From: Plotosus lineatus
Lineage: Eukaryota; Chordata; Actinopteri; Siluriformes; Plotosidae
Direction of reading: 5' to 3'
Length of the DNA: 64,000 bases
NCBI GenBank assembly: GCA_024760905.1
Contig: CM045732.1
Coordinates: forward strand, 52,057,996-52,121,995
Shown here one piece after another: positions 12,503-22,756 of this stretch. Numbering within the stretch: position 1 is the stretch's first letter; each line of letters opens with the position of its first letter. The notes under the pieces were generated by a model, which had not been told where the DNA came from, made no database searches, and worked only from the letters and a program-made list of their open reading frames with translations. The position numbers were made by a program, and so were the translations under genes.

Positions 12503-14029
12503 ATTCTACGATTTCAGAATCATCATTGGAAACCATGTCGTTTTCTCCACAGGTTACATTCAAGCATTATCTCAAGTTTTTGGGGTTTATAACTGTTAAT
12601 ATCAGGTCATATGATACCCACCATAGTTTCACTAGCAAGGCCACCCAGCCACTGCTTGCGATACCTGTACATGCTTAACCAAATCAAATGAGTGTATTTG
12701 AGAAGCGAGGAGGGGGAGACAAGGAGGTTTCAGGTCTGAGATCTACTACAATATTGCATGCATGTCCGAACAACATCTAAGGAATCTCAGATTGAAAATA
12801 AAGCAGTAATTTTGTTCAGTCTAATCATCCTGGCAGTGTTCAATTTTATTTCCAAAGGGCTCCAACTTGGCTGTAATAAAACAAAAGGTCGAAGGCCATG
12901 ATCTAGATTCATAAATAAAATGTGGGTATTTATGCTCAAAATAAATCATTCCACATGACCAACTTAATTAATTATGTTAAAAACATTGTTTATATAAACA
13001 AACAAATAGGGATCAAACCCTCTACCCATTTTATAATTTCCCTGCATGTGCCTTGTGGCTGCCTTCTGTGATATATATAATTGCTGATATTTTCCACCAT
13101 TCCTCTTGGCAATATCACTCAAATGCTGTCAGACTCAATAAACATGCTCGACTAGACCTCATGAGCAGTAGATTGATATATTTATATATAACAATATTAA
13201 CATTACATGTATATACAGTACAGTATATTAATGTCATCATAGCAATGCGCATAGGCCTGCTGGGCCTTGAAAGTGACAGTGACGACTCAGAAAAGTCCAT
13301 CAAACTTTAGAACTTTACAATAATAACATGCAATATTGTTTATCATATAAATCACATTAATATGATCATTATTCTGGAGAGAAGTGGAATGTAATTTACC
13401 GGAACATGGAACAATTTGGAGCATGTTGAGCCTGAGGCTGAGTCCGCAAGTTGTGTGACGTCATTTTTTTCCAGAGTCGACAGATATTATTGCCGCATTT
13501 AGCAAAAAAAACCCCCAAAAAACAAAAAACATGCATGGTTAATGTGTCTTGTTGGAGATCAGATTCATTGGACCGCTTCAATGTTCATTTTAAAATAAAT
13601 GTTTAAGTGAAAATCTAGATGCAGTAGGTCAGTAAATTTCTAAGCAATTATCAACATGAACCGTGGTTTTGTTTTTCGCAGGAATTTCCGTATCCTGCAT
13701 AAAAACAAATTCTAATGGCTGAAGGCCTTCGTGACAATCCGCACTGCCCAGTCACGGCGTGGCTCTTATAATACCGGGATCTCCACACATTGAATGACTG
13801 TACAGTAGATAAGAGGATGGAAACACGATTGTGTCAGGATTACAAGCCAGGACCTCTGCGGTCGCCATTTTTTCTTTTCCAAAGAAAACATTACTTCTGA
13901 CTCAGTTAGCGGGAATAGCCAAAGTTGTTTTTTTGCTGTCCTGAAGTTTTCCGAATGCATGTCAAAAAACGGTTTTGCTTCAGAGTATCGCAATACATTT
14001 TGTTTGCATGTTAGAACCGGTTTAACCTA
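12503..14029. other. AT-rich spacer
   Basis: No recognised genes or repeats. Confidence 0.35.
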
Positions 14030-14114
14030 GTGACAACCTGTTGAGAGTGGGGCTTGAACTCCCAACCTTAGAATCAGTGATCCAGCTCCTTTACCACCAG
14101 GCAACCACTGCCCA
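14030..14114 (-). mobile_element. H1 SINE head fragment
   Basis: Only the head portion is present (GAGAGTGGGGCTTGAACTCC through CAACCACTGCCC). Confidence 0.7.
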
Positions 14115-14240
14115 ATGATAAGGACAGTGTTTTTATATGATAAGAGATTACTGTCAGACTCTCACTGTAAAATGTCAACGTTATCACAATACCTATACAA
14201 CACAAGGGCCATTGCACAAACCCCGCCCAAGGTCGCAAAA

Positions 14241-15034
14241 CAGTGATACCTCTGCTCACGAACATAATTGGTTCCCAGAAAGTGTGTGTAAGGCGAAAAG
14301 TTCGTCTTCCGAACATTTATTTCCCATAAGAAACCATTAAAATGAGAATAATCCGTTCCCAGGTCCCCATAAAACATAATTTTCTACTAAATAAGCCTTA
14401 AAACTACACAAAAATATACCTTATTTTATGTATAATAAATGTGCTCTTGTATTGTAATTAAAGAAATAAACTGTACTGTATAATAAAGTCGTTTTATTTA
14501 CCTTTGTGATGGTAGTTGATGGCTTGATGGAATGGAGTGGGAGGAGGGAGGGAGGGAGGGAGGGACTTACTGTTTGGAAGGAGTGTTTGGAAACACCTAC
14601 TGTTTGGAAACACCCTTAGCCACACACGCACCCTTAATAGCTTCCTTGTTCTTAAGGATGGGAGCAATGGTAGACTTAGCGTACTGGTACTGGGACGCCG
14701 AGTCACACAAACGCACACCTCGTTCGTGTTTTTCAATGATCTCCGTCTGTGGTGGGGTCTTTTTCGGTCCCATAATAGCAAAAGTACACTCAATATGGTC
14801 CAAAATGTCTATCAAACACAAACCACTTCCGCACTCAAAGAAAGGGGGTGATGAACTGTGACGCTGTGAGCGTGCGTCAGCTTCTCGTGGCCGCCACCGT
14901 GGCGCTGTTCGACCGCGTGGTTTGATTCGTCCGCCGAAAACTAGTTCGTCAGCAGAGACTATATGCTCGCAAATTTAATGTTCTTGAGGCGAAAAGTTCG
15001 TGAGCTTAAGCGTTCGTCAGCGGAGGTTTTACTG
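14241..15034 (-). mobile_element. Tigger/pogo-type non-autonomous DNA transposon, copy 1
   Basis: Terminal inverted repeats CAGTGATACCTCTGCTCACG at the left and, read inward from the right, CAGTAAAACCTCCGCTGACG. TA follows the right end; the left TA is mutated. The 794-bp element keeps only an N-terminal transposase fragment on the minus strand. A copy with the same internal structure lies reversed at 59372-60158, so the deleted form itself was mobilised. Confidence 0.88.
14597..14773 (-). pseudogene. N-terminal helix-turn-helix fragment of Tigger-type transposase
   Basis: From an ATG at 14773 the minus strand encodes about 58 residues beginning MGPKKTPP. The segment EIIEKHERGVRLCDSASQYQ followed by YAKSTIAPILKNKEAIK has the layout of the first CENP-B/psq-type HTH of pogo/Tigger transposases (basic start, 'ERG.R...A..Y...KSTI..ILKNKE'). 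It stops after KGVSKQ; the second HTH and DDE nuclease are absent, so it could at most bind DNA. The matching fragment at 59633 has a changed stretch just after the proline-rich start. Confidence 0.75.
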
Positions 15035-15189
15035 TACTTCACTTTTTTATACTTTCTTCAGAGACACTACAACGAAACCTTAAGGTTGCACGTAGCAGCC
15101 ATGTAATTTAATAAATCCATTCACAGAATCAACTTTAATACAAAATATTAAATTTTATACGAAGCAATACATTTTATCTTTACTCTTTT

Positions 15190-15335
15190 AGTACAGTGGT
15201 AACTCAATGCTTCAGACTCTGGGTTACCAGTGGTTCCAACCCCATTCCTTCTTTTTGAACAAGATCCTCAACTCTCAACTGCTCATAGAACTGTAAGTCA
15301 CTCTGGATAAAGGCATCAACCTCATGCACCGTACT
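15190..15335 (-). repeat. Fragment of the 'agtgact...gataaaggc' dispersed repeat
   Basis: CTGTAAGTCACTCTGGATAA followed by AGGCATC is the reverse complement of the common teleost block also seen at 597-660. Confidence 0.45.
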
Positions 15336-15754
15336 GTTAAGTAATCATGAGTCAGAACCGCGAACAGCAGCAGTGATAATTTTAGAGGTTTTTAGCATTG
15401 CATAATTATTCTTGTGTTACGACACAAGTTTATTTACCTTTTATGGTGCTCTGCTTGTGATTACAGACACTCCCCGACTTACGTTCATTCGTTTTACGTA
15501 TTTTTCAATTTCACGTTTAAAAAAAAAGTCAAATTTTGAGTTTAGTGTGCTCTCTGTAGTGTGAGACGTACCTATGTAGTACGCTGATGTAATACGCTAC
15601 TTCCACATGATGCTTCGTCCATTGTTTACAAATGACAGAGTGAACGTGCCCCTCCTTCTTCCCAGTTCACTGCATGTTACCCTTGTGTTAAGACGTCGTC
15701 TCTGTTATCTTTGTGTTTACACTGTTTTGCAGACTTTTGTAACCCTACGCAAAT

Positions 15755-16250
15755 ATGGTTGGTCAGAAGCGTAAGCCTACTAGTGATAGTGGTAGCCAGA
15801 AAAAGCGACAAGCCATCTCATTAGAAACGAAGATGGCTATTAAGAGTGCTGTAGTGGTGGGTATACGCCGATACACACCATGTACCCACTTGTTTTAGTG
15901 GCTAAGTTGCGTGTACTGACTTAATTTGGTCTACTTTATAGGTGATCAATGTAAATTTCCGCGACTGTGTAAATAAAAAGCGGAGATGAAATGATAAATA
16001 GTTTCAAAGCCAAAGCCACACCCTCCCTGTGCTCCGCGCACCTCAGCCCATTTTGTGGCTGAGATGCTACTGCGTGCCTCGGTTTCTTCGCTGCCATCGT
16101 GTACTCACATTTTTTGACCACTACAGCACTGGCTATTATTAAGAAAATTGATGCTGAAGAAAAACATGTGAATGTTGAACGTTTCTTCCAAATGGCTCCG
16201 TCGACCATCGGAACCATTTACAAGCAGAAAGATCTCATCACAGAGAATGT
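15755..16250 (+). pseudogene. Tigger-type transposase N-terminus, interrupted
   Basis: An ATG at 15755 opens MVGQKRKPTSDSGSQKKRQ and then AISLETKMAI, the basic leader and first helix of a pogo/Tigger CENP-B-type HTH. The frame is broken by an insertion at 15843-16130. On the far side coding resumes as AIIKKIDAEEKHVNVERFFQ then MAPSTIGTIYKQKDLITENV, the remaining helices of the same domain. Nothing like a DDE nuclease follows. It is a dead remnant; reading across the insertion shows the HTH was once intact. Confidence 0.8.
15843..16130. mobile_element. 288-bp MITE nested in the Tigger HTH
   Basis: Termini AGTGCTGTAGTGGT and its complement ACCACTACAGCACT form a 14-bp perfect inverted repeat (two extra bases AG on the left). 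The target GGCTATTA is duplicated at 15835-15842 and 16131-16138. An 8-bp TSD suggests hAT-type mobilisation. No coding capacity. Confidence 0.82.
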
Positions 16251-16910
16251 TAAAGGTTATATTTGATATACTTACTATATATGATTACTGTATTTGATAT
16301 TTGATGAGTGAATTTGATTAAAATTTATCTATTTGAAATTATATTGCTTGAATTTAATTTATTTGAAATTAATGTTGACATTATTTGCTATATTTGATAT
16401 TATTTTACAATCTTATGTTTATAATAATTGATTTAGGGGTGTTTTATGAGATACGGTAATGGTATTTATGGATGTACAAAACAGTATGAACGTCATACGT
16501 CACTGGAACATACAGTAACAACTTACGTTTTTTTTCACCTTACATTCGGCCGTCGGGAACCGAACTAAAACATAAGTTTGGGAGAGTCTGTACTGGCAGA
16601 AGACAGTCCTGAACTCACAGTGTGGCTTTAGTGAATGCTTTCTTCTGCTCAAATGTCTGGCTGTCTCTTCCTTGAACATGAGTTTGAGACATAAGTGATG
16701 GTTTTTTAAGGTTATCAATCCCTGTCAATATCAATCCCAGGTTCCAAGAGTGTTGCTATTTTCCACACCAAGACATTTCCTTGTGTGAATCACAAAGCGG
16801 ACATGACAAACAATACTTTTCAGGAATGTAAATTTTTACTTAAAATGTAATTGAATGCTGGCTATGAAAAAGGCTCCTGAAACTCCTGAAGTTTTGGTGA
16901 TGCTGCCAGT

Positions 16911-17225
16911 TCAGTTCATTTTCTGTAACCACTTAATCCTAATTGGGGTCACGGGGAGGCTGGCACCCATCCCAGCTGACTCCAGGCGAGGGCAAAGTAC
17001 ACCCTGACAATCACGCTGACAGCTTTGCAACTACTCTTGTTGAAAGTCAGCAGTGGTTCTTTTACAGCCGAACACCATAGACAGTGAAATACATGGCCGG
17101 CCTTTGATAACCCAGTTTGCTGCACTGGGGGACGACGACAGTGACAACCTTGTGGAGAGTGGGACTCGAACCCCTAAACTTAGGATCAGCGATCCAGCAC
17201 CCTATACCACTAGGTCACCATGCCC
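16911..17225 (-). mobile_element. tRNA-derived SINE H1/A with 13-bp TSD
   Basis: Complete minus-strand H1/A SINE. The perfect TSD TGATGCTGCCAGT lies at 16898-16910 and 17226-17238. It abuts an older truncated SINE. Confidence 0.92.
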
Positions 17226-17238
17226 TGATGCTGCCAGT

Positions 17239-17503
17239 GTGGGCGAGGGCAGAGTACACCCTGGACAGCTCGCCACACCATCGCAGGGCGGAAACACGCT
17301 GACGACTTTGCAGATACTCTTGTCGAAAGTCAGCAATGGTTCTCTTACACCTCACAACATAGACAGTGAGACACATGGCCCAGTTAGCTGCCCGGGGGGG
17401 TGGGGCTGGGGGTGTTCATGACAATCTTATGGAGAGTGGGACTTGAACCCACAGCCTTTCGATCACTGATACAGGGCCCTATACCACTAGACCACAACTG
17501 CCC
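17239..17503 (-). mobile_element. Older H1/A SINE lacking its 3' tip
   Basis: Starts within tail A (GGGCGAGGGCAGAGTACACC) and continues through the H1 body and head (CCACTAGACCACAACTGCCC). More diverged than its neighbour. Confidence 0.85.
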
Positions 17504-17886
17504 TCAATCACAGTCGTGTTAATCTTCAAATACAGGAGCACTACCTTTAATGATGTATTGCTTAATGTAATCTATTTTAGTTTCAAGGCATTTTATAATG
17601 GGAGATTGGCGCACATATAGTGAGGATATGATTATAATTTTTGGAGTGGATTTGAAATGTGTAAGCAGCTTCTTCCTAACCTGAAAATATGGCCAAATAC
17701 TTTCATTATAGCACCACCTTTTGCTGGTTTCAGAAACAATATTAATAAAAATTTTGAGCATACCCAGAGAACCTTTTTAAAAACAGGAAAATAAAACTGT
17801 AAATATAAATCTGAATATAATTTTAGTATCAACTGATTTCCAGTTTTGTATCCTTGCATAGAAAATTATATATTTATGATAATAAT
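17504..17886. other. AT-rich spacer
   Basis: Nothing recognised. Confidence 0.35.
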
Positions 17887-18012
17887 TCATTCATCCATTT
17901 TCTGAACTGCTTAACACTAATTAAGGTTGTGAAGAGGCTGGCGCCCATTTCAGCCGACTCTGGATGAGGGCGAAGTACACCTTGGACAGCATGCCAGTCC
18001 ATTTCAGGGCCG
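17887..18012 (-). mobile_element. SINE tail A fragment
   Basis: Only the 3' part is present: CCATTTTCTGAACTGCTTAA, CAGCCGACTCTGGATGAGGG and GCCAGTCCATTTCAGGGC. Confidence 0.75.
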
Positions 18013-18441
18013 TAATGGAATAATATGTTAACCAATTTGTATGACCAAATCTGAAAAAAATGTCTCAAACATAACGTATAAAGATAATATACATGTATAA
18101 TACCTAGGGGTGTCATTGAAAACCTATTATTGGTATCGATATATTGATAAAAAAAATTCCGATGCATCGATACATTGGAATATTGCTGTACTGTTCCATA
18201 AATGCATAAAATAGAACAGGCTGAGATATATTACAGTAGTTTGTATAATGCATTGAATACAGTGAGTCGTTGACTTACGACCTATGCGAGTTTCGTCTGA
18301 TCGACTTTCCGACCGCAAAAGTGGTGAAGCATGATTCATGGCAGTGCAGTGCGAGTGTTGTGTACGATAGTTTGTGCTGCCGGCAGCGCCAGCATTTTAA
18401 AAGGCCAAGCAGGAGATGATGCAGCTTCACTTTCTAACAAA

Positions 18442-18772
18442 GCCAATCTTTTCTGTGTGGGCGGGTCCGATACCTTGAAGCTCTAATTTTATTGGTCTCA
18501 CACGCTGCAGTGTTTATGTGACAGGAAGCGCGTCCCAAGTTTTGGCAACCAGCTGGTCTGCGGGTTGAAGTTTTCCATGTCTGTCCTTTTGTGTTTTCTT
18601 TGCAGCTGTGCTTGGCTCCGTGGAAATGAGCCGAACAAAACGAAGGAAATTTATCTCTTTACTCAAACAACACGTGCAGTCTGTGGCTATTGTTATAATC
18701 CAATAAAATTGGAGTTTGAAGCTATCGGACCCGCCCACACAGTAAAGTACAGAAAGGATTGGCTCTCCACTG
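18442..18772. repeat. Internal inverted repeat of the hAT element
   Basis: The arm at 18442-18495 (GCCAATCTTTTCTGTGTGGG, CGGGTCCGATA, ATTTTATTGG) returns reversed at 18700-18772 (CCAATAAAATTGGAGTTTGA, TATCGGACCCGCCCACAC, GGATTGGC), separated by about 204 bp. The right arm has a roughly 15-bp insertion. Confidence 0.8.
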
Positions 18773-18921
18773 CGTGTCACAGTGACGTGGTATTGAAAAT
18801 AGATGTATAGATTCAGAAGATGCACATATCTGCATTCTCCGGTGATAAGTGTCTCTTCTTGGTCAAAATGTTCCGTGCTGTTGAGAACACGCGCTCTGAT
18901 GGCACACTAGAAGCAGGGACG

Positions 18922-19015
18922 TACCATTTACCATACAGAGAGGCGGGACGTACCATTTACCATACAGAGAGGCGGGACGTACCATTTACCATACAGAGAG
19001 ACGGGACGTACCATT
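18922..19015 (+). repeat. 29-bp minisatellite inside the hAT
   Basis: About three and a half near-identical copies of a unit starting GGGACGTACCATTTACCATA and ending CAGAGAGGC. Confidence 0.9.
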
Positions 19016-19168
19016 TACTCGGGGTGTCATTGAAATGGCATTTACTACAGACGCTGTCATGAACACGGGAAGCTATAACGTTAGAAGTATCGATATCCCA
19101 TTTATAGGTATCGATTATCGATCGACATAATTATATCGGCGATATTCTGATAGTCAATGACATCCCTA

Positions 19169-19695
19169 ATAATACCCCATTTCACTAGACTACGGCATGC
19201 AAGGATCGTGGCGGAAAGGTGCGGAACACAGTCTACAGAAGAGCTTTGGCATTTTTACACGAAAAACTGGTGAAAATCCTACGGAAAAGTGGAAATTCTT
19301 ATACCCCCATTTCACTGGACTACGGCATGCAAGGATCGTGTAGTGGAAAGGCACGGAACGCAGTCTACAGAAGAGCTTCAGCATTTTAACACGGAAAATG
19401 GATGAAAGTCCTATGGAAAAGTGGAAATTATTACACTCTTGGAACGTTCACAACATGTGCGGAACAGATACGGCAAACTACGCCTAAGTGACCCCACGGA
19501 ACAGTCACGGAATTTATTTCACTCACGGACTATATTGGCCTGCCGGAAGAATACGGAAGTGGCAGAAGACTTGAGGAATAACTACGGAATCACACGGAAT
19601 GACACGGAAGATGAGAGGATAATTGCGGAACGTTTGCGGATGACAACATTTTTGTTTCCGTAAGTCTGCCGTGCTCCAGTGATATGGGGGTATTA
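19169..19695. mobile_element. Unclassified TIR element with internal tandem duplication
   Basis: The left terminus TACCCCATTTCACTAGAC, continuing ACGGCATG, mirrors the right terminus, inward TACCCCCATATCACTGGAGC. The first ~130 bp is duplicated in tandem (19177-19306, 19307-19435). At least fourteen CGGAA pentamers occur between about 19210 and 19640. The extreme left end was split off by the hAT insertion (residue at about 18097-18104). Superfamily unknown. Confidence 0.75.
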
Positions 19696-19825
19696 CATAA
19701 TGTTTCACAATAGAAACCACATGTTGTGAATCATTTGTTAAATCATTTTTGAGAAATTTTACAGATTCTGTTTCACACAAAAAAGAAAAAGGTTACACAT
19801 GCCAAAAACTTTACAGTTTCAAGTA

Positions 19826-20591
19826 CAGTGATACCTCACCTTACGAAATTAAGCCGCTCTAGAGCTTTTTTCGTAATCTGCATTTTTCGTAAGTTGAACC
19901 GCATTTTACATGTAAAACACGTGATTCGTTCCAAGGCTCCCAATACTACCCCCTAAACACTTTAAAAATAATAAAAGCATACCTTTTAAGACCTCCTTCT
20001 GCTTCAATATCATACCGATGGTAGATGGGTTTGGCCATATTCCTTTGTGATACCACTCGAACCCGTTTCTTATTCTCAATCGCACTCGAAATCACACGTA
20101 TGTGTGTGTGCGCGCGTGTGTGTGTGTGTGCACGTGTGTTGACCATGTCTTCTTAGCAGTTATAATCTTACAAATGTTTATGGAAGGTTAAAAGCCTGAG
20201 TCAAGAAATAAAGCAGAAAACAACAGTAACTCTGCCCTTTACACAAAAAGCATCATGGCGGATTCAGCTCGATGATAGGCAAAGGGAGGTAGGTGCGTCA
20301 TTCCTCCTAGGCAATGGGATCCCTGTCAAAGAAGGCGCTTGAGTGAAGGTGACATGAACGACAGCTCAGTTGTTAGCCAATGGGAGGCCAGCGGGGTGGG
20401 ATGTTTGAATGTCATTGATGGGAGAGCAGCTCGTGCATTGTTTGAATGTTTGAATGGCGTGTTTGAATTTTTAAGATGGCGCTTTCGTAATGTGAACTTG
20501 TTTCGTATGCTGAGACAAAAATTTTAGGAAAATGCTTTTCGTAACCTGAATTCTTCATTTGGTGAGACTTTCGTAAGGTGAGGTAGCACAG
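19826..20591. mobile_element. Tigger-like MITE, third family
   Basis: Ends CAGTGATACCTCACCTTACG (left) and CTGTGCTACCTCACCTTACG (right, inward), each continuing AA, with TA on both sides. The interior is AT-rich with a short (TG)n at 20101-20130. No convincing transposase frame. Confidence 0.85.
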
Positions 20592-20697
20592 TATTTGGAG
20601 AGAAGATCATGCCAATCTTACACATTAGGCCACAGTTGAATATATGTGCTCCAAAACCAAAACTATTGTTATTGGTTACTTCCCACATGTATAAAAC

Positions 20698-20748
20698 CAA
20701 CCAACCAACCAACCAACCAAACAAACAAACAAACAAACAAACAAACAA
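20698..20748 (+). repeat. (CCAA)n/(ACAA)n microsatellite
   Basis: Uninterrupted tetranucleotide run that changes from CCAA to ACAA units. Confidence 0.95.
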
Positions 20749-20799
20749 AAAACCTTTTAACTGTAATGTTAATAACTACCACCTATGGGTATGAGTGGA

Positions 20800-21130
20800 T
20801 TATGAAAAGCATTCACAAGCAAGGAATGAACATGAAGCCACCTTTGACCTTTGTCCATTGGGCTCGGCACAGTGAATTTGCATGAATGCTCTAATGAGTC
20901 CGAGAATAAAAGGACTCTGTTTGCACTGACTCTGAGCAGAGTATTAATGATGCCAGCATTACCAATAATGCTTATGTGATGCACATGCAACAAAGATTCA
21001 GGATCTATGTGCATCACATGAGCATTACTGTCCAGCCGGTTGGCTATGCATTTAGTTCTTTTGTTTGTAGTTCTGCACCTAACCTGCTCTCATTCAGTAA
21101 CTACATCATTTGCATCATAAAGATTAACTT
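20800..21130. promoter_or_regulatory. Possible conserved non-coding element with hairpin
   Basis: Free of repeats, balanced in composition, and rich in known factor-site words: an octamer-like ATTTGCAT at about 20875, SOX-like ACAAAG near 20990 and GACCTTTG near 20850. A hairpin of two 20-nt arms (20967-20986, 21007-21026) contains a single T-G wobble. This resembles a developmental enhancer or small structured RNA, but conservation cannot be tested here. Confidence 0.25.
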
Positions 21131-21149
21131 TAAAAAAAAACAAACAAAA

Positions 21150-21152
<3 letters not shown>

Positions 21153-21204
<52 letters not shown>
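21153..21204 (+). repeat. (CA)26 microsatellite
   Basis: Perfect dinucleotide run, preceded by an A-rich stretch. Confidence 0.97.
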
Positions 21205-21206
<2 letters not shown>

Positions 21207-22751
21207 TGCTTCTGCACTTGCATCTATCCTATCTCATTTCTGTAAAGGCAGGTCTACATTTTTTCTTTGACATCATTCCCTGTTTAATATGCAGCAGACA
21301 ATTAACGGGCTTTGCCATTTCTCTCCTTTACGCACATGGAAACCCAGATCTTCTAATGGTTTCTGATCACAGTTAATCCTTAAAGCAAATGACTTCTAAT
21401 CCTAGAATCTTGCTTGCAGCTACCTGTGGGAAATGCTAACCAGCTTCTTCATGTTCTTTCATTCTTCTCAAAGATTAGTCCAATATATATTAATCCCTTC
21501 ATTTATCTTTGTCAATGAAGAACAAGAATCATTTAAAAGAGAGTAAATAATAGACAGAGCAGGAGAGAGTTAGGAAAGCTTTATTAAAGACAGCAGAAGG
21601 CAGGTGCTCGCCACCTCTGTACTGATGGCCCTTATACCCAGAGACTTTCTAATAAGATGCTCCGCATATTAAACCGCACCTCTCTCATACATCTCATTAA
21701 CTTTGCATGTCCAGTGAGATTGCCTTGACAAGTAAACAAAACAGTTAAAAAATTGGTAAGAATTTATACATATAAAAATGAATATTCAGGTGTTGGTTGA
21801 AATCACAGTTGCACAGATCTGTTTTTTCATCAGAAATGAATCTAATAATTATAAACATAGAATAAATACATTTAAATTAGAAAGGCTGGCTACAAAAAAG
21901 GGGGAAAAAAATGGAATGTTTTTACCTGATTATTTTTTTTAATTATTATTACATGGCTGACATGCAACACGCAGATGGTTGCATAGGGAAGCCTCACAGG
22001 TGTGGGTAAAAGGTATGGTGAGGCATAGTTTCCTTGGGCCTGTGTATTTATTTTAAATTCAACATTTATAAGCTGCCATCTGCTGTCGGATGTTCTTGCC
22101 TTGATTATTTACCCAAAGAAAATATGGTGGTGAAAAATTCATGTGTGTGCGTGTTACACTGCATTCATCTGACCTTAGGGTCCCCGACAGGATGGAAAAG
22201 CAAGGTCAGAAGCACGCCGAGATGAGGTCAGCTGAGCCAATGTAGAGGTGGCCAGTGACATTACTTTCACACCTTCATTTGCCCCCAGAGCATAGCAGAA
22301 AAGAGACAGCAGTGATTAGACAAGCACAGACATTCCGTTTCACAGCATTGGGAAAATGGGCTTGTGACTCCAGCATGGTGCATGTGCTTCAAACACTGCG
22401 CTGCCAAAACAAAGGCTCCAGCTCGATTTAAATGCACAAAGAAGGAAGAGCCTTTCACTGGATAGTTACCGACATTATTTATATTTCATGTATTACGTGT
22501 TATTTAATCTTAACCAATGCAGTTAGTGCCTTCCACAGCAAGCACATAAGAGGATGCATAAGAAGATGCATCTCACTGTTCTTGACAAGATGCCATTATA
22601 TTTGCCTCAATAATAAAGAAATTTCTGAAATTACTAAAAAAACAAACAAACAAAAGAGGAGGTGAAGAACTATGTATATGTATATGTTTAAACACATTAT
22701 AAAAACCTGAAATTATAGTCGACTAATTAACGTAGCACAAGAAATAAGGTT
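21205..22751. other. Mostly unique sequence
   Basis: No coding or transposon signal recognised. The 22050-22440 part is GC-balanced and repeat-free and could be conserved non-coding DNA, which cannot be tested here. Confidence 0.3.
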
Positions 22752-22756
22752 GGAAT

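Larger units (their letters stand above)
15464..16590 (+). mobile_element. Tigger-like DNA transposon, second family
   Basis: Ends CAGACACTCCCCGACTTACG (left) and, inward from the right, CAGACTCTCCCAAACTTATG; TA sits on both sides (15462-15463, 16591-16592). It encodes the start of a Tigger-type transposase, interrupted by a nested 288-bp MITE. The DDE domain is missing. Confidence 0.85.
18105..19168. mobile_element. hAT-type non-autonomous transposon with perfect 8-bp TSD
   Basis: Ends TAGGGGTGTCATTGA (left) and TAGGGATGTCATTGA (right, inward). The TSD ATAATACC is exact at 18097-18104 and 19169-19176. The subterminal regions carry repeated ATCGATA motifs. The interior holds a long inverted repeat and a short minisatellite; I see no transposase. 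It inserted into the left end of the TIR element that continues at 19169. Confidence 0.92.

Noticed and set aside
18922..19015. CRISPR-like short direct repeats
   Set aside because: Units are contiguous with no unique spacers, inside a eukaryotic transposon; it is a minisatellite.
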